In this document: piece by piece, positions 28,301-35,344 of the stretch
Layout: each line of letters starts with the position of its first letter
Position numbering within the stretch: the stretch's first letter is position 1
NCBI GenBank assembly: GCA_965116465.1
Contig: OZ220687.1
Coordinates: 2,666,001 to 2,730,000, forward strand
Origin: VXNF01 sp965116465
GTDB lineage: Bacteria; Actinomycetota; Acidimicrobiia; Acidimicrobiales; CATQHL01
DNA length: 64,000 nt
Direction of reading: 5' to 3'
Notes under the pieces: generated by a model
What the model was told of the DNA's origin: nothing
What the model saw: the letters and a program-made list of their open reading frames with translations, nothing else
Database searches by the model: none
Program-made: the position numbers and the translations under genes

Positions 28301-30513
28301 TCACGCAGGTGGAGATGGTCGCCCGGGCTCCTGAGGGCATCCCGGTGACCGCCCTGGCCACGATCCCGACGGCGTTCACCTCGGCCCAGCTGTCCTACGA
28401 TCTGTCCGGCCTGCGGCCCGGCGAGCGGGTGCTGATCCACGCCGGGGCGGGTGGCGTGGGGCTGGCGGCCATCCAGCTGGCGCAGGCAGCCGGGGCGGAG
28501 GTCTTCACCACGGCCAGCGCCCCGAAGCAGGCGTATCTCCGCTCGCTCGGCGTGGAGCACGTCTTCGACAGCCGCAGCACCACCTTTGGCGGCGAGATCC
28601 TCGAGGCCACCGGCGGCGAGGGCGTGGACGTGGTGCTCAACAGCCTCACCGGCGAGGGATTCATCGACGCCAGCCTGTCCTGCCTGGCGCGCGGGGGCCG
28701 GTTCGTGGAGTTGGCGCGGGTGGGGATCCTGAGTCCTGACGAGATGGCGGCGGCCCGCCCCGACGTGGCCTACTCGATCCTCGAGTTGGACGTCCTCAAG
28801 GAGCGCCGGCAGGTGATGGCGGGTGATGCTCTGCGGCGTGTGATGGAACTGCTCGCCACCGGGGACGTGACGCCGCTGACCCACACCAGGTGGTCGCTGG
28901 CCGAGGCAGAGGGGGGGATCAAGTTCATGCGGGCGGCGCGGCACATCGGCAAGATCGTGTTCACGACGTCGCCGATCGAGACGGGGCGCCTGCGCCAGGA
29001 CCGCACCTACCTGGTCACCGGAGGCCTCGGCGGCATCGGCTGCGTCCTGGCCGGCTGGCTGGCCGAGCGCGGCGCCGGGGCGATCGTGCTGAACGGGCGA
29101 CGCGACCCCGACCCTGAGGCCGCCGAGGCGATCGAGGCGCTGCGGGAACGAGGCTTCACTGTCGCCGTCGAGCTGGCCGACGTGACCGACGCCGCGGCCC
29201 TGGACGCCATGCTGACCCGGATCGATGCCACGCTGCCGCCACTGGGGGGCGTCATCCACAGCGTCGGGGTGCTGTCGGACGGCGCGCTCACGAACCAGAC
29301 CTGGCAGAAGTTCACCGACGTCCTGTGGCCGAAGGTGCTCGGCGCCTGGCACCTGCACCGCGCCACCGCCGATCGCGACCTCGACCTGTTCGTGCTGTTC
29401 TCCAGCGTGGCGGGCGTGCTCGGCAACGCCGGCCAGGCGAATCACTCCGCGGCCAACGCCTTCCTGGACCAGCTGGCGGCCCACCGGCGCGCGTTGGGAC
29501 TCCCCGGCCAGAGCATCGCCTGGGGGGCCTGGTCGGGGCTCGGCGAGGCCGAGGAGCAGCGCGAGCGGATCGCCCGCCAGCTGGAGGCGCAGGGCACCGG
29601 CTGGATCGCCCCCACGCAGGGCCTGCGAGCCCTGGAGGAGCTGATGCGCCAGGATCTCGCCGCCGGCATGGTGGCGGCGGTCGACTGGCAGGTGTTCTCG
29701 GAGAACCACGAGCAGCACTCCCCGCTGCTGGAGGACCTGCTCGAGGTGGCTGCCGATGGCACCGACGCCGCGCAGGCCGTACCGGAGGATCCGCTGGCCG
29801 GTATCGACGACGCTGCTCCGGCCGAGCGCACCCAGATGCTGGTGTCGTTCCTGCAGCGCGAACTCCAGGCGGTGATGCGCCTGCCGAGCGCCCCTGCGCC
29901 CAACGTCGAGTTCTCCGATCTGGGGATGGACTCGTTGATGGCCGTGGAGATGCGCAACCGTGTCAACCGGGCTCTCGCCGGGAAGTACGTCGCTCCGAAC
30001 ACTGTCGTTTTCGACTATCCCAGCGTGGCAGGGCTCGCCGGTCATCTGGCGGCGGAGCTCGGCGGTGCAGGTGGAGCGGAAACGGCGCCGGCTCCGGCCC
30101 TGCCGCAAGCACCGGTGCCGACCGGCGAGGACGCGATCGCCATCGTCGGCATGGCTTGCCGGTTCCCGGGGGCGGATGACCTGGCCGGCTTCTGGCGCCG
30201 GCTCGAGGCGGGCGAGGACGCCGTGACGGACGGTCGCCGGGATGCAGGCCCCTGGACCGGTGTTGCCGGGGATCCGGCCAACGAGAGTGGCATCGAGCGG
30301 ATCGGGCCTTCGTGGAGGGGATCGACCGGTTCGATGCGAAGTTCTTCCGGATCGCGCCGATCGAGGCCAAAGCCATGGACCCGCAGCAGCGGATGCTGCT
30401 CGAGACCAGCTGGCAGGCGATCGAGGACGCGGGGATCGATCCGGAGTCGCTCAAGGGCAGCCGCACCGGCGTGTACGCAGGCATCGGCGGCAGCGAGTAC
30501 CGGCGCCTGGTGA
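22312..30513 (+). CDS. Type I polyketide synthase, reducing C-methylating module plus start of a second KS
   Basis: 2733 residues as read. Domains in order: KS (about 32-455, Cys203 in DTACSSS); AT (about 596-900, Ser689 in GHSLG); DH (from about 970, His1001 in HRVFGRVLAPG, Asp1174 in LLDGCLQ); C-methyltransferase (SAM motif EVGAGTGSAT near 1501); ER (NADPH motif HAGAGGVGLAA near 2043); KR (VTGGLGGIG near 2234); ACP (Ser2541 in GMDSLM); and the first 60 residues of a second KS from about 2608. Then the frame is lost: inserting one G in the GGG run at 30304-30306 restores homology (GAFVEGID). KR has His2378 (QANHSAAN) where most have Tyr. ATG 22312 gives a normal N-terminus; in-frame upstream starts have no homology. 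The product is likely a reduced, methyl-branched acyl chain. Confidence 0.9.
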   Translation: MNDSVGSGADAQRPVAEPAARSRQEHPSEQPIAIVGMACRFPGAESLEAFWRLLESGGNAVTEGVPGSGVGRVGELFGDGVESEACRFGAFVDGIDQFDAPFFRISPIEAQLLDPQQRLMLETAWRALEDAGMDPDRLAGTRTGVYAGISNNEYRGLVAEAIETSEPAASLYSVTGTSFNTAIGRVAYALGLQGPAIALDTACSSSLVAVHQAVVGLQRGEADLALAGGVHAILSGRLFEMRAIAGMLSPNGRCATFDAAADGYVRGEGCGILVLKRLDEAESDGDRIWGVIKGSALNQDGASAGLTVPNGEAQELVIAEALRRAAVTAAQVDYLEAHGTGTPVGDPIELRAVANAFGPGRAPERPLLIGSVKTNMGHLEAAAGVAGIIKVALAMHWGVIPRHRNFETPSPEIDWETLPVRVTSEATAWPRTGERPPLAGVSGFGWSGTNAHVVVEGYGVPAGANGCGWPSGSPRSVEVAVTEGVGDPPVPDGRAARAERLLPLSARSPQVLRDLAKCYVAWLDDHAGALESEDSVDVELLADMAWTAGVGRSHLPYRAGVRFSDDTSLRSALEALAASQIDEGVAGETALGAGRKLAFVYTGQASQWVGMGEALYRCEPVVRAVLDRCDTEMRERRGVSLLDVMFGRSAAGDLDDPAWTQPAIYALECALTALWASLGVRPDVVLGHSLGEIAAARAAGVFTLGDGLRFAAARGELMGALGSDGAMGAVYAPAGRVAAAVAEQNAASGSSGVSIAADNGAQQVISGPAGAVRVLVDRFESEGLWATLLPPCPAYHSALVEPALDDLEAVVASLATAPPSCGLVSSMTSRLVDLDMPLDGSYWRRQARAPVAFRDSVETLADHGVDVVVEVGPHAVLGPMVLMCWPDSASTQPLSVASLQRPPSGKPADPAAGSGFVEAVARLYEAGATPAFEGLFAGESRRRIALPGYPFEHRRHWVDRARRRRSAGDHPLLGTRHESPRGETSFAGEIAVSDPAWLDDHRVFGRVLAPGSLFGAMAASAVWPEGGGSIVVEDLQLRSPLVLLDGEREDDPLQPARDLQLLLEDAGGASRRHFEVFSRAPGEEGWTLHAEGRAGVDAAPPERARIDPQALTAGLRAEDVSAFYRSKADEGVHLGPRFRTLRALWSGDGEAAGEVMLPESVDRRAAEVHPVLLDGCLQVVATARKRSGLEDDGAYLVFGCDRFWLAEAMPERVFCHARLRPPSEAATSGDGPLEVISGDLRIYNSDGVEIGGLSGYTVKRATRAALLSAAEGVKDLLYEVVWRDRDLAPAMPPADFLPGPADVAAAADPFSAYLATEGVDAAGRAALLGDLERLARSYALETLEGMGWERRAGETLDPEPLRRRLGVADEHRKLFRRMFELLAAAGVVENEGDGFRVVIGAGDPLPSGLPADPEQFADWMAAQYPHGSNEIGLFRRSAGALADVLVGRADPLTLLFSSGEPTAADLYRKAPVARAANRMLRDAMASLLGTLPAERRLRVLEVGAGTGSATAAILPELPEGRFDYVYTDISAGFFAEAEAQFGGAEAGIDYQVLDIELDPVTQGFDPHGYDLVIASNVLHATRYLPETLAHCREVLAPSGQLVALENLRGQGWLDLTFGQLDGWWRFADDYRPHHALAGPAVWRRALADAGFEGAEVLGLETSDATATPDRGVIIAAGPAEVTETAGLWVLAADRDGVAEGLAAELAARNQTVVLAGPEPGADGAAAAGTPGVTRLRVEPERRDSWRALLEGLPGDVPLRGVVHLMGTDGHGPGATTDELAGDTRHAAASALALLQGLADVDATPAGGVWFVTRGAQVLEKERAGELAGATLWGVGKVVAREAAHLQPRMIDLDPAAEPPVSELAGELLHPDAETHVAYRLGRRQAARLVRAGTEPGRLILPEESGWLLEPDEGGALENLQVVRLPERSLQANEVRVAIEATGLNFWDMFRALAVIDEGLLGGEFCGRVLEVGPEVSTVSVGDLVVGLAFGTFASEVITQVEMVARAPEGIPVTALATIPTAFTSAQLSYDLSGLRPGERVLIHAGAGGVGLAAIQLAQAAGAEVFTTASAPKQAYLRSLGVEHVFDSRSTTFGGEILEATGGEGVDVVLNSLTGEGFIDASLSCLARGGRFVELARVGILSPDEMAAARPDVAYSILELDVLKERRQVMAGDALRRVMELLATGDVTPLTHTRWSLAEAEGGIKFMRAARHIGKIVFTTSPIETGRLRQDRTYLVTGGLGGIGCVLAGWLAERGAGAIVLNGRRDPDPEAAEAIEALRERGFTVAVELADVTDAAALDAMLTRIDATLPPLGGVIHSVGVLSDGALTNQTWQKFTDVLWPKVLGAWHLHRATADRDLDLFVLFSSVAGVLGNAGQANHSAANAFLDQLAAHRRALGLPGQSIAWGAWSGLGEAEEQRERIARQLEAQGTGWIAPTQGLRALEELMRQDLAAGMVAAVDWQVFSENHEQHSPLLEDLLEVAADGTDAAQAVPEDPLAGIDDAAPAERTQMLVSFLQRELQAVMRLPSAPAPNVEFSDLGMDSLMAVEMRNRVNRALAGKYVAPNTVVFDYPSVAGLAGHLAAELGGAGGAETAPAPALPQAPVPTGEDAIAIVGMACRFPGADDLAGFWRRLEAGEDAVTDGRRDAGPWTGVAGDPANESGIERIGPSWRGSTGSMRSSSGSRRSRPKPWTRSSGCCSRPAGRRSRTRGSIRSRSRAAAPACTQASAAASTGAW

Positions 30514-31967
30514 ATGCGGCTGGAAGGGACGACAACTATCTCGGCACGACAGGAAGCGTGACCGTTGGGCGCGTCGCCTTCGTGCTGGGCCTGGAGGGGC
30601 CGGCCGTCCCGGTGGATCTGGCGTGTGCCTCGTCGCTGGTGGCGGTTCACCAGGCGGTCGTGAGCCTGCAGCGCAACGAGGTGGACCTGGCCCTGGCAGG
30701 CGGTGTCAACACCGTGCTGGCCCCGTCGGTCGCACGTTTCCTGAACGACTTCGGGATGCTCTCCAGAGGCGGGCGGTGTGCGGCCTTCGACGCCGATGCC
30801 GACGGGTACGTGCGCGGCGAGGGTTGCGGCCTCGTCGTCCTTAAGCGGCTGAGCGAGGCGGAGGCTGGCGGCGACCGGATCTGGGGCGTCGTGCGGGGCA
30901 CCGCCGTGAACCAGAACGGTGCGGGGCTGGGTATCACCGTCCCGAACGGTCGCGCCCAGGAGCGGGTCATGTCCGAGGCGCTGGCGCGGGCCGGCATTGC
31001 GCCCGGCGACCTCGACTACCTGGAAGCGCACGGACCGGCAACGCAGATGGGCGACCCCATCGAGTTGCGCGCGGTGGCGAATGTCTACGGGCAGGCACGT
31101 GAGGCCGAACGACCGCTGCTGGTCGGGTCGGTGAAGACGAACGTCGGCCATCTGGAGGCGGCCGCCGGCGTCGCCGGCTTGATCAAGACGGTGCTGGCCA
31201 TGAACCGGGGCGTGATCCCGCCCCACCTCCACTTCGAGAACCCGACACCGGAGATCGACTGGGAGCGCCTGCCGGTCCGGGTGACCACCGAGGCGACGCC
31301 GTGGCCGCGCACCGGTGACCGTCAGCCGCTGGCCGGAGTGAACGTCTTCGGCATCTCCGGTGCGAACGCGCATGCGGTGGTCGAGGGCTACGGGGCATCC
31401 GGCGGAACAGAGGCCTACTCGAACGGCTCCTGGCCGGCCGGTGCGCCGCTGGCGGTGCAGGCCGGGGCCGATGGTGACGTGACGGCCGCAGAGGAGTCGC
31501 TGACGAGCGGCCGCCGGCTTCTGCCCCTGTCGGCGAAGACCCCGGAGGCGCTGGCGGAGTTGGCGGGCCGCTATCTGACCTGGCTCGAGGCGCTCGCCGA
31601 CGGTGATGAGTCGGCGGCTTCGGTCGTGAGCGGGACACTTGCGGACATGGCCTGGACGGCCGGCGTGGGACGCAGCCACTTCGAGCACCGCGCCGGCGTG
31701 GTCTTCTGCGACGAGGAGTCGCTGCGCGCCGGCTTGGCAGCCGTGGCGGCGGGCGAACCGGCGCCGAACGGCGACCTCCCTGATCCGCTCGGGATCTCTC
31801 CGGAGGACCGAGCCGATGTTCTGGCGGCCGCCGAGGCGTACGAGTCCGGTCGGGAGGTCACATTCGAGCGGCTCTTCGCAGGAGAGATGCGGCGCAGGAT
31901 CGGGCTACCCGGCTACCCCTTCCAGCGCCGCCGCCACTGGGTCGACGCGCCCAAGCAGCGAACCTAG
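30312..31967 (+). pseudogene. Frameshifted continuation of the PKS: second KS without AT
   Basis: Continues the second ketosynthase in another frame, beginning VEGIDRFDAKFF. The KS looks catalytically complete: Cys in DLACASS (TGT 30624-30626), His in EAHGPAT and His in NVGHLEAAAG. HGPAT replaces the usual HGTGT and DLACAS the usual DTACSS. After the KS-AT linker (TLADMAWTAGVGRSH) the sequence jumps directly to the post-AT linker (ERLFAGEMRRR, LPGYPFQRRRHWV) and stops at TAG 31965-31967. The AT is therefore missing and there is no DH, KR, ACP or TE. Joined to the main ORF by one base, the protein would be about 3218 residues. Either a sequencing error splits one gene or this is a decayed module. 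It is not a stand-alone gene with its own ribosome-binding site. Confidence 0.75.
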
Positions 31968-32039
31968 GGCGCCGGGTCGCCGCACGCCGCAGACCACCCG
32001 CCGGGGATACTTCGCAGCTTCGAGCGTCGGCTCGCTGAG

Positions 32040-32966
32040 TCAGTCCCAATCTCCCGGGGACCACACGAGCGGGAACACGTCGCCGAACGAATCGAGTGTC
32101 TGGCCCGTTCGGGGCTCTTGCTCCGCCAGGGCTGGCGGATCCGGGACCGACTGGCCGAGGCGCTGGACGTAGCGGGTCCGCGGGCCGGCGAAGAGCGCCG
32201 CGTACGCCCGCCGATCGCGCTCGAGGGTCACCCCGTCCGGCGCGCCGTGCAGAAGGTTCCCGTGGAACAGGATGACGTCGCCCGGCTCGTAGTCCCATCC
32301 CATGACGTCGAAGGAGTCCCGATGGCGGGGCACATCCGGCGTGGGGGGCAGCGACTTGTCCATCACGGTCCGGCGGTAGGCGAAGTCGTCGCCGCCCTTC
32401 TCGTAGACGCCGCGCTTGCGGGCGATGGCCAGACGCAGCGCGTTCTCCTCCTCGGACATGTCAGGGTCGCGGCCCACCATCGGGCGGAACGTGACACCCC
32501 AGCGGTGCGATCCGCGGACGACTTCGAGGCTGGCGCTGCGGGGCACGGCGTCGGGTGACACCCAGGCGCGCACCAGATCCTCGCCCTCCACGTTGTGATA
32601 GCTGATGTCCTGGTGCCACGGGGTCGGCGCCATGGGGCCGGCACGCCGGAAGAACATCTGGTCCATGTAGAAGCGCACCGGGGCGGCCAGCACCGCGCCG
32701 ACCAGGCCGCCGACGGGCGACTCGTCGGCGAACCGGCGAAGGCTGGCGGATCGCGCCGCCAGCAGCTGGTCGGCCCGCACGGTCGCCCCTCGGGACACCA
32801 CCTCGCTGGAGTGGTGGTCGCGCTCGGCGAAGCACTCCTCCAGGCCGACGGCGACCAGGTCCAGCCACTCCTGGATGAGCACGCCCCTGAGCAGCACCGC
32901 GCCGTCGCGGTGGAAGTCCGCTATCTCGGTGGTCGTGACCGGCCGCGTGGCTGGGACGGCTGTCAT
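32040..32966 (-). CDS. Phytanoyl-CoA dioxygenase family (Fe(II)/2-oxoglutarate) protein
   Basis: 308 residues of the PhyH fold. The iron-binding HxD is in PTPWHQDISYH and the distal His in LFHGNLLHGAPD; an Arg for 2-oxoglutarate is expected in ERDRRAYAA. Members hydroxylate or halogenate small molecules and acyl-CoA or carrier-bound chains. It converges with the PKS end (72 bases). On its own strand it follows the ACP and phosphopantetheinyl transferase genes. Tailoring of a PKS product, possibly ACP-bound, is plausible by context. The start ATG 32966 precedes the usual helix VTTTEIADFHRDG. Confidence 0.87.
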   Translation of the reverse strand: MTAVPATRPVTTTEIADFHRDGAVLLRGVLIQEWLDLVAVGLEECFAERDHHSSEVVSRGATVRADQLLAARSASLRRFADESPVGGLVGAVLAAPVRFYMDQMFFRRAGPMAPTPWHQDISYHNVEGEDLVRAWVSPDAVPRSASLEVVRGSHRWGVTFRPMVGRDPDMSEEENALRLAIARKRGVYEKGGDDFAYRRTVMDKSLPPTPDVPRHRDSFDVMGWDYEPGDVILFHGNLLHGAPDGVTLERDRRAYAALFAGPRTRYVQRLGQSVPDPPALAEQEPRTGQTLDSFGDVFPLVWSPGDWD

Positions 32967-33058
32967 CTCCTGCCCAGTGCCGGAGGAGTCGTGCCCAAGA
33001 TCGCTCCGGGTCGGCGCCGGCGCCGACCCGGGTTGTCGGGAGCGCCGCTCCCGTGCGC

Positions 33059-33304
33059 TCAGCCTGCCTGAGCGTCGAGGTGGGCGATCAGGTCGCCCGG
33101 CGTGAGCAGATCGGCGAAGTCCTCGGCGGAGATGTCGACCCCGAACTCCTCGCAGACGACCCTCCAGAACGCCACCACGTCGGTGGAGCTGACGCCGGCG
33201 TCGACGATGCTGAGGTCCATCGTCAACGGCTGGCCTGCGGATCGGCCCTCGATGTCCAGGTTTGCGTCGACAAGGGCTCGAACCCGTTCTTCAGTGGTGG
33301 ACAT
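33059..33304 (-). CDS. Free-standing acyl carrier protein
   Basis: 81 residues, a single four-helix carrier domain. The phosphopantetheine site is Ser40 in DAGVSSTDVV; the usual Asp before it is Ser and the usual Leu after it is Thr, so it is a divergent ACP. ATG 33304 has AAAGGAG upstream. The flanking genes are a phosphopantetheinyl transferase that would activate it and a dioxygenase that could act on a tethered chain. It is clearly not the housekeeping fatty-acid ACP neighbourhood. A dedicated carrier for the nearby PKS is likely. Confidence 0.82.
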   Translation of the reverse strand: MSTTEERVRALVDANLDIEGRSAGQPLTMDLSIVDAGVSSTDVVAFWRVVCEEFGVDISAEDFADLLTPGDLIAHLDAQAG

Positions 33305-33425
33305 GGCTGCTCCTTTGCTGCGAGGTCGGAAACAATCCGGTGCATTGTAGTGCAATCCCCCGGAGCGGGTTCGTCGCTCGATCGGTTCACGGCCGCGACG
33401 TTCCGCGCCTCGGTGAAGCAGGCGC

Positions 33426-34217
33426 TCAGCGGCTTGTCCCGCTGATCTCCTGTGCGACGGCGGCGGCAAACCGCCGGTCGTCGATCGCGGTGAGCCGCCA
33501 CGCCGCCGGCGAGAGCTGGGGGATCCGCAGCACACCGCGACTCTCGCCCGAGCGGATCGCCGCGGGGACCTCGAAGCGCGACACGTCGAAGGAGAGCCCG
33601 GTGCCGAGCGCCTTGGCCACGGCTTCCTTGAGTGTCCAGAGGCGGAAGAACAGTCGAGTCCGGTCGTGGCCGGCCGCGGCGGTCAGGTCGGCGCGTTCAT
33701 CGGGGCCGAAAACCGCCTCGATCAGCCGATCGAGATCAGGGCGGGGGACGCGCTCCTCCAGGTCGACCCCGACACGCCCGGCCGGCACCAGGGTGATCAA
33801 CCCGTGCCGCCCGCTGTGGCTGACGTTGAAGCCGACGTCGAGCGGTCGGCCGCCCATGAGGGCGAACGGCTTGCCCCCGTCGGCGACACCGAACGAGAGC
33901 CGTGCATTGTCGCAATCCAGGTCTGTGCACAGCAGCGATCGGAGTGCGGCACGGCACAGCACGAAGTGGCGGCGCGCCGGTGCATGCTGGAACCTCTCGG
34001 AGCGGGACCGCTCAGCGGAATCGAGCCATGCGAACCCGGCGGCCTCGCGAGCCTCGTTGGGCGCCAGGTCGACATGAATGACGCGTACCCCGTCGATCTG
34101 CCCGAACGGCTCCCACCAGCAGTCGGGAGCTGACGGATCCACCGCGTGCAGACTACTGGGAGCTGATGCGCCCCTTGGTGCTGGGTCTCGACCCGTCTCC
34201 GGTATGGTCGCCGTCAT
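33426..34217 (-). CDS. 4'-phosphopantetheinyl transferase (Sfp type)
   Basis: 263 residues. Sfp-type signatures are RVGVDLEERVPRPD (Mg-binding Asp-x-Glu) near residue 145 and RLWTLKEAVAKALG (WxxKEA) near residue 200. A FNVSHSG segment binds CoA. The enzyme converts apo- to holo-carrier proteins, here probably the PKS ACP and the free ACP downstream. The annotated ATG at 34217 overlaps the ATG of the divergent ferredoxin within the palindrome CATG and has no ribosome-binding site. A GTG near residue 26 could be the real start. Confidence 0.9.
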   Translation of the reverse strand: MTATIPETGRDPAPRGASAPSSLHAVDPSAPDCWWEPFGQIDGVRVIHVDLAPNEAREAAGFAWLDSAERSRSERFQHAPARRHFVLCRAALRSLLCTDLDCDNARLSFGVADGGKPFALMGGRPLDVGFNVSHSGRHGLITLVPAGRVGVDLEERVPRPDLDRLIEAVFGPDERADLTAAAGHDRTRLFFRLWTLKEAVAKALGTGLSFDVSRFEVPAAIRSGESRGVLRIPQLSPAAWRLTAIDDRRFAAAVAQEISGTSR

Positions 34218-34431
34218 GGGATTCCGTGTTGAGATCGATCAGGACGAGTGCATGAGCGTCGGCCGCTGCGTTGCGGACTTCCCGGCGGGGTTCGGCTTCG
34301 ACGACGAAGAGTTGGCGACCGTGCTGGACACCGTCGACGAGCTGAGCGACCAGCAACTCCTGCGGGCGGCCCGCAACTGTCCCAGCCGGGCCATCACGGT
34401 CTTCGACACCGGCGGCGACGAGGTCTCCTAG
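34216..34431 (+). CDS. 3Fe-4S-type ferredoxin of the P450 electron-transfer class
   Basis: 71 residues. Cysteines are arranged as C-x5-C (ECMSVGRCVADFPAGF) and a C-terminal CP in NCPSRAIT, the pattern of single-cluster 3Fe-4S ferredoxins that feed bacterial P450s. Start at ATG 34216 (MGFRVEIDQDEC); an ATG at 34204 is also in frame. It lies beside the PPTase gene with overlapping divergent starts and 29 bases before the next gene. No P450 is adjacent, so its partner is one of the P450s elsewhere in the window or genome. Confidence 0.88.
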   Translation: MGFRVEIDQDECMSVGRCVADFPAGFGFDDEELATVLDTVDELSDQQLLRAARNCPSRAITVFDTGGDEVS

Positions 34432-34460
34432 CGAGGCTTCGCCGGGTTCGGGAACAGGCC

Positions 34461-34829
34461 ATGTCCGAGCCGGAGACGCTGGTGGGGATCTTCGACGCCG
34501 ACGGCGGGCTGCGCGGCGAGCTGCGCTACGTGATCGACAAGCTCGCCGGGCGCGGGCACTGCGCCCTCTGCGACATCACCCACGGCCTCAACCCGCGGGG
34601 GAAGCGGTCCTTCAGAGAGGCCTGCGCAGCGGCCGGCGTGACGATGACGTTGCTGCATCGCGACGAGGCCTCGCCGGAACAACTGGCGGCGGCGGGGAGA
34701 TTGCCGGCGGTGCTGGCGGGCGCCGACGACCACTGGCGGGTCCTGGTACCAGAGGGGGATCTGGCCGCCTGCGAAGGCAACCCCACCGAACTCCTGGAAC
34801 TCATCGAGGAGCGCTCAGAGAATCGATAG
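34461..34829 (+). CDS. Conserved small protein with CxxC motif, function unknown
   Basis: 122 residues beginning MSEPETLVGIFDADGG. A CALCDITHG segment (CxxC followed by His) is near residue 35, and the C-terminal half ends in a helix rich in Glu. I recall similar conserved proteins of unknown function sharing this CALCDITHG motif but cannot give a role. A metal- or redox-active thiol pair is possible. It follows the ferredoxin by 29 bases, so it may be co-transcribed, and precedes the oxyR region. A palindromic operator-like site overlaps its stop codon. Confidence 0.7.
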   Translation: MSEPETLVGIFDADGGLRGELRYVIDKLAGRGHCALCDITHGLNPRGKRSFREACAAAGVTMTLLHRDEASPEQLAAAGRLPAVLAGADDHWRVLVPEGDLAACEGNPTELLELIEERSENR

Positions 34830-34879
34830 ACTGACTCTATGGGTCAGTTTGCTATTATCGAATTGTATTTTGGTAATAG
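34826..34879 (+). promoter_or_regulatory. AT-rich operator region upstream of the catalase remnant, candidate OxyR site
   Basis: Two symmetric elements lie in an unusually AT-rich patch. ATAG-N7-CTAT at 34826-34840 has the OxyR half-site spacing, though its inner bases match only partly. CTATTA-N16-TAATAG spans 34852-34879. A good ribosome-binding site (AGGAGG) precedes ATG 34929. Position upstream of a catalase fragment with an oxyR gene next door fits OxyR control. Confidence 0.5.
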
Positions 34880-34928
34880 TGGCGGCAGGATGGTTGTGCA
34901 AGGAGGCCAGTCACCGAGGAGGTGCACC

Positions 34929-35261
34929 ATGACGAACCAAAGCCTCACCTTGATCACCGAGTCGGGCGCTCCGGTTGCCGACAACCGGAACACCCAGACG
35001 GCCGGGCCCCCGGGCCCGGTTCTGCTTGCCGAGCAGCACCTGCTCGCCCGGATCCACCGGGAGCGGATTCCCGAGAGGATCATTCACGCAGTTGGTACCA
35101 GGGCGTATGGCAGGTTCACGGTCACCAACCCGGACGCGTCTCGCCGGACCCGCATGGACGTTGGGGACGCCGGCGTGGCGCGCTCCATCGACCACCTCCG
35201 AAAGGCCGATGCCACATGCGGCAGCAGGGTCGGAGAGGCCCTGGCCGCCGCACGGATATAG
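34929..35261 (+). pseudogene. katA: Internally deleted catalase (KatA-type) remnant
   Basis: 110 residues in one open frame. The first about 65 are a clear monofunctional catalase N-terminus: LITESGAPVADN, PPGPVLLAEQHLL, HRERIPERIIHAVGTRAYGRFTVTNPD, including the catalytic His in IIHAVG. It then breaks away after ASRRTR. The last residues (RKADATCGSRVGEALAAA) resemble the C-terminal tail of such catalases, so the gene seems to have lost about 370 internal codons, including haem-binding Tyr and Asn. A full catalase is near 480 residues. It keeps a strong ribosome-binding site and start. It cannot be an active catalase. oxyR follows directly. Confidence 0.75.
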
Positions 35262-35344
35262 ATGGCCGGTCAGGCGCGGGCAACGTCACGACGAACCGAC
35301 CCGGCAAGGGGTCGGGCAACGGCAACGGCAGGCGGAGGCCGTTC

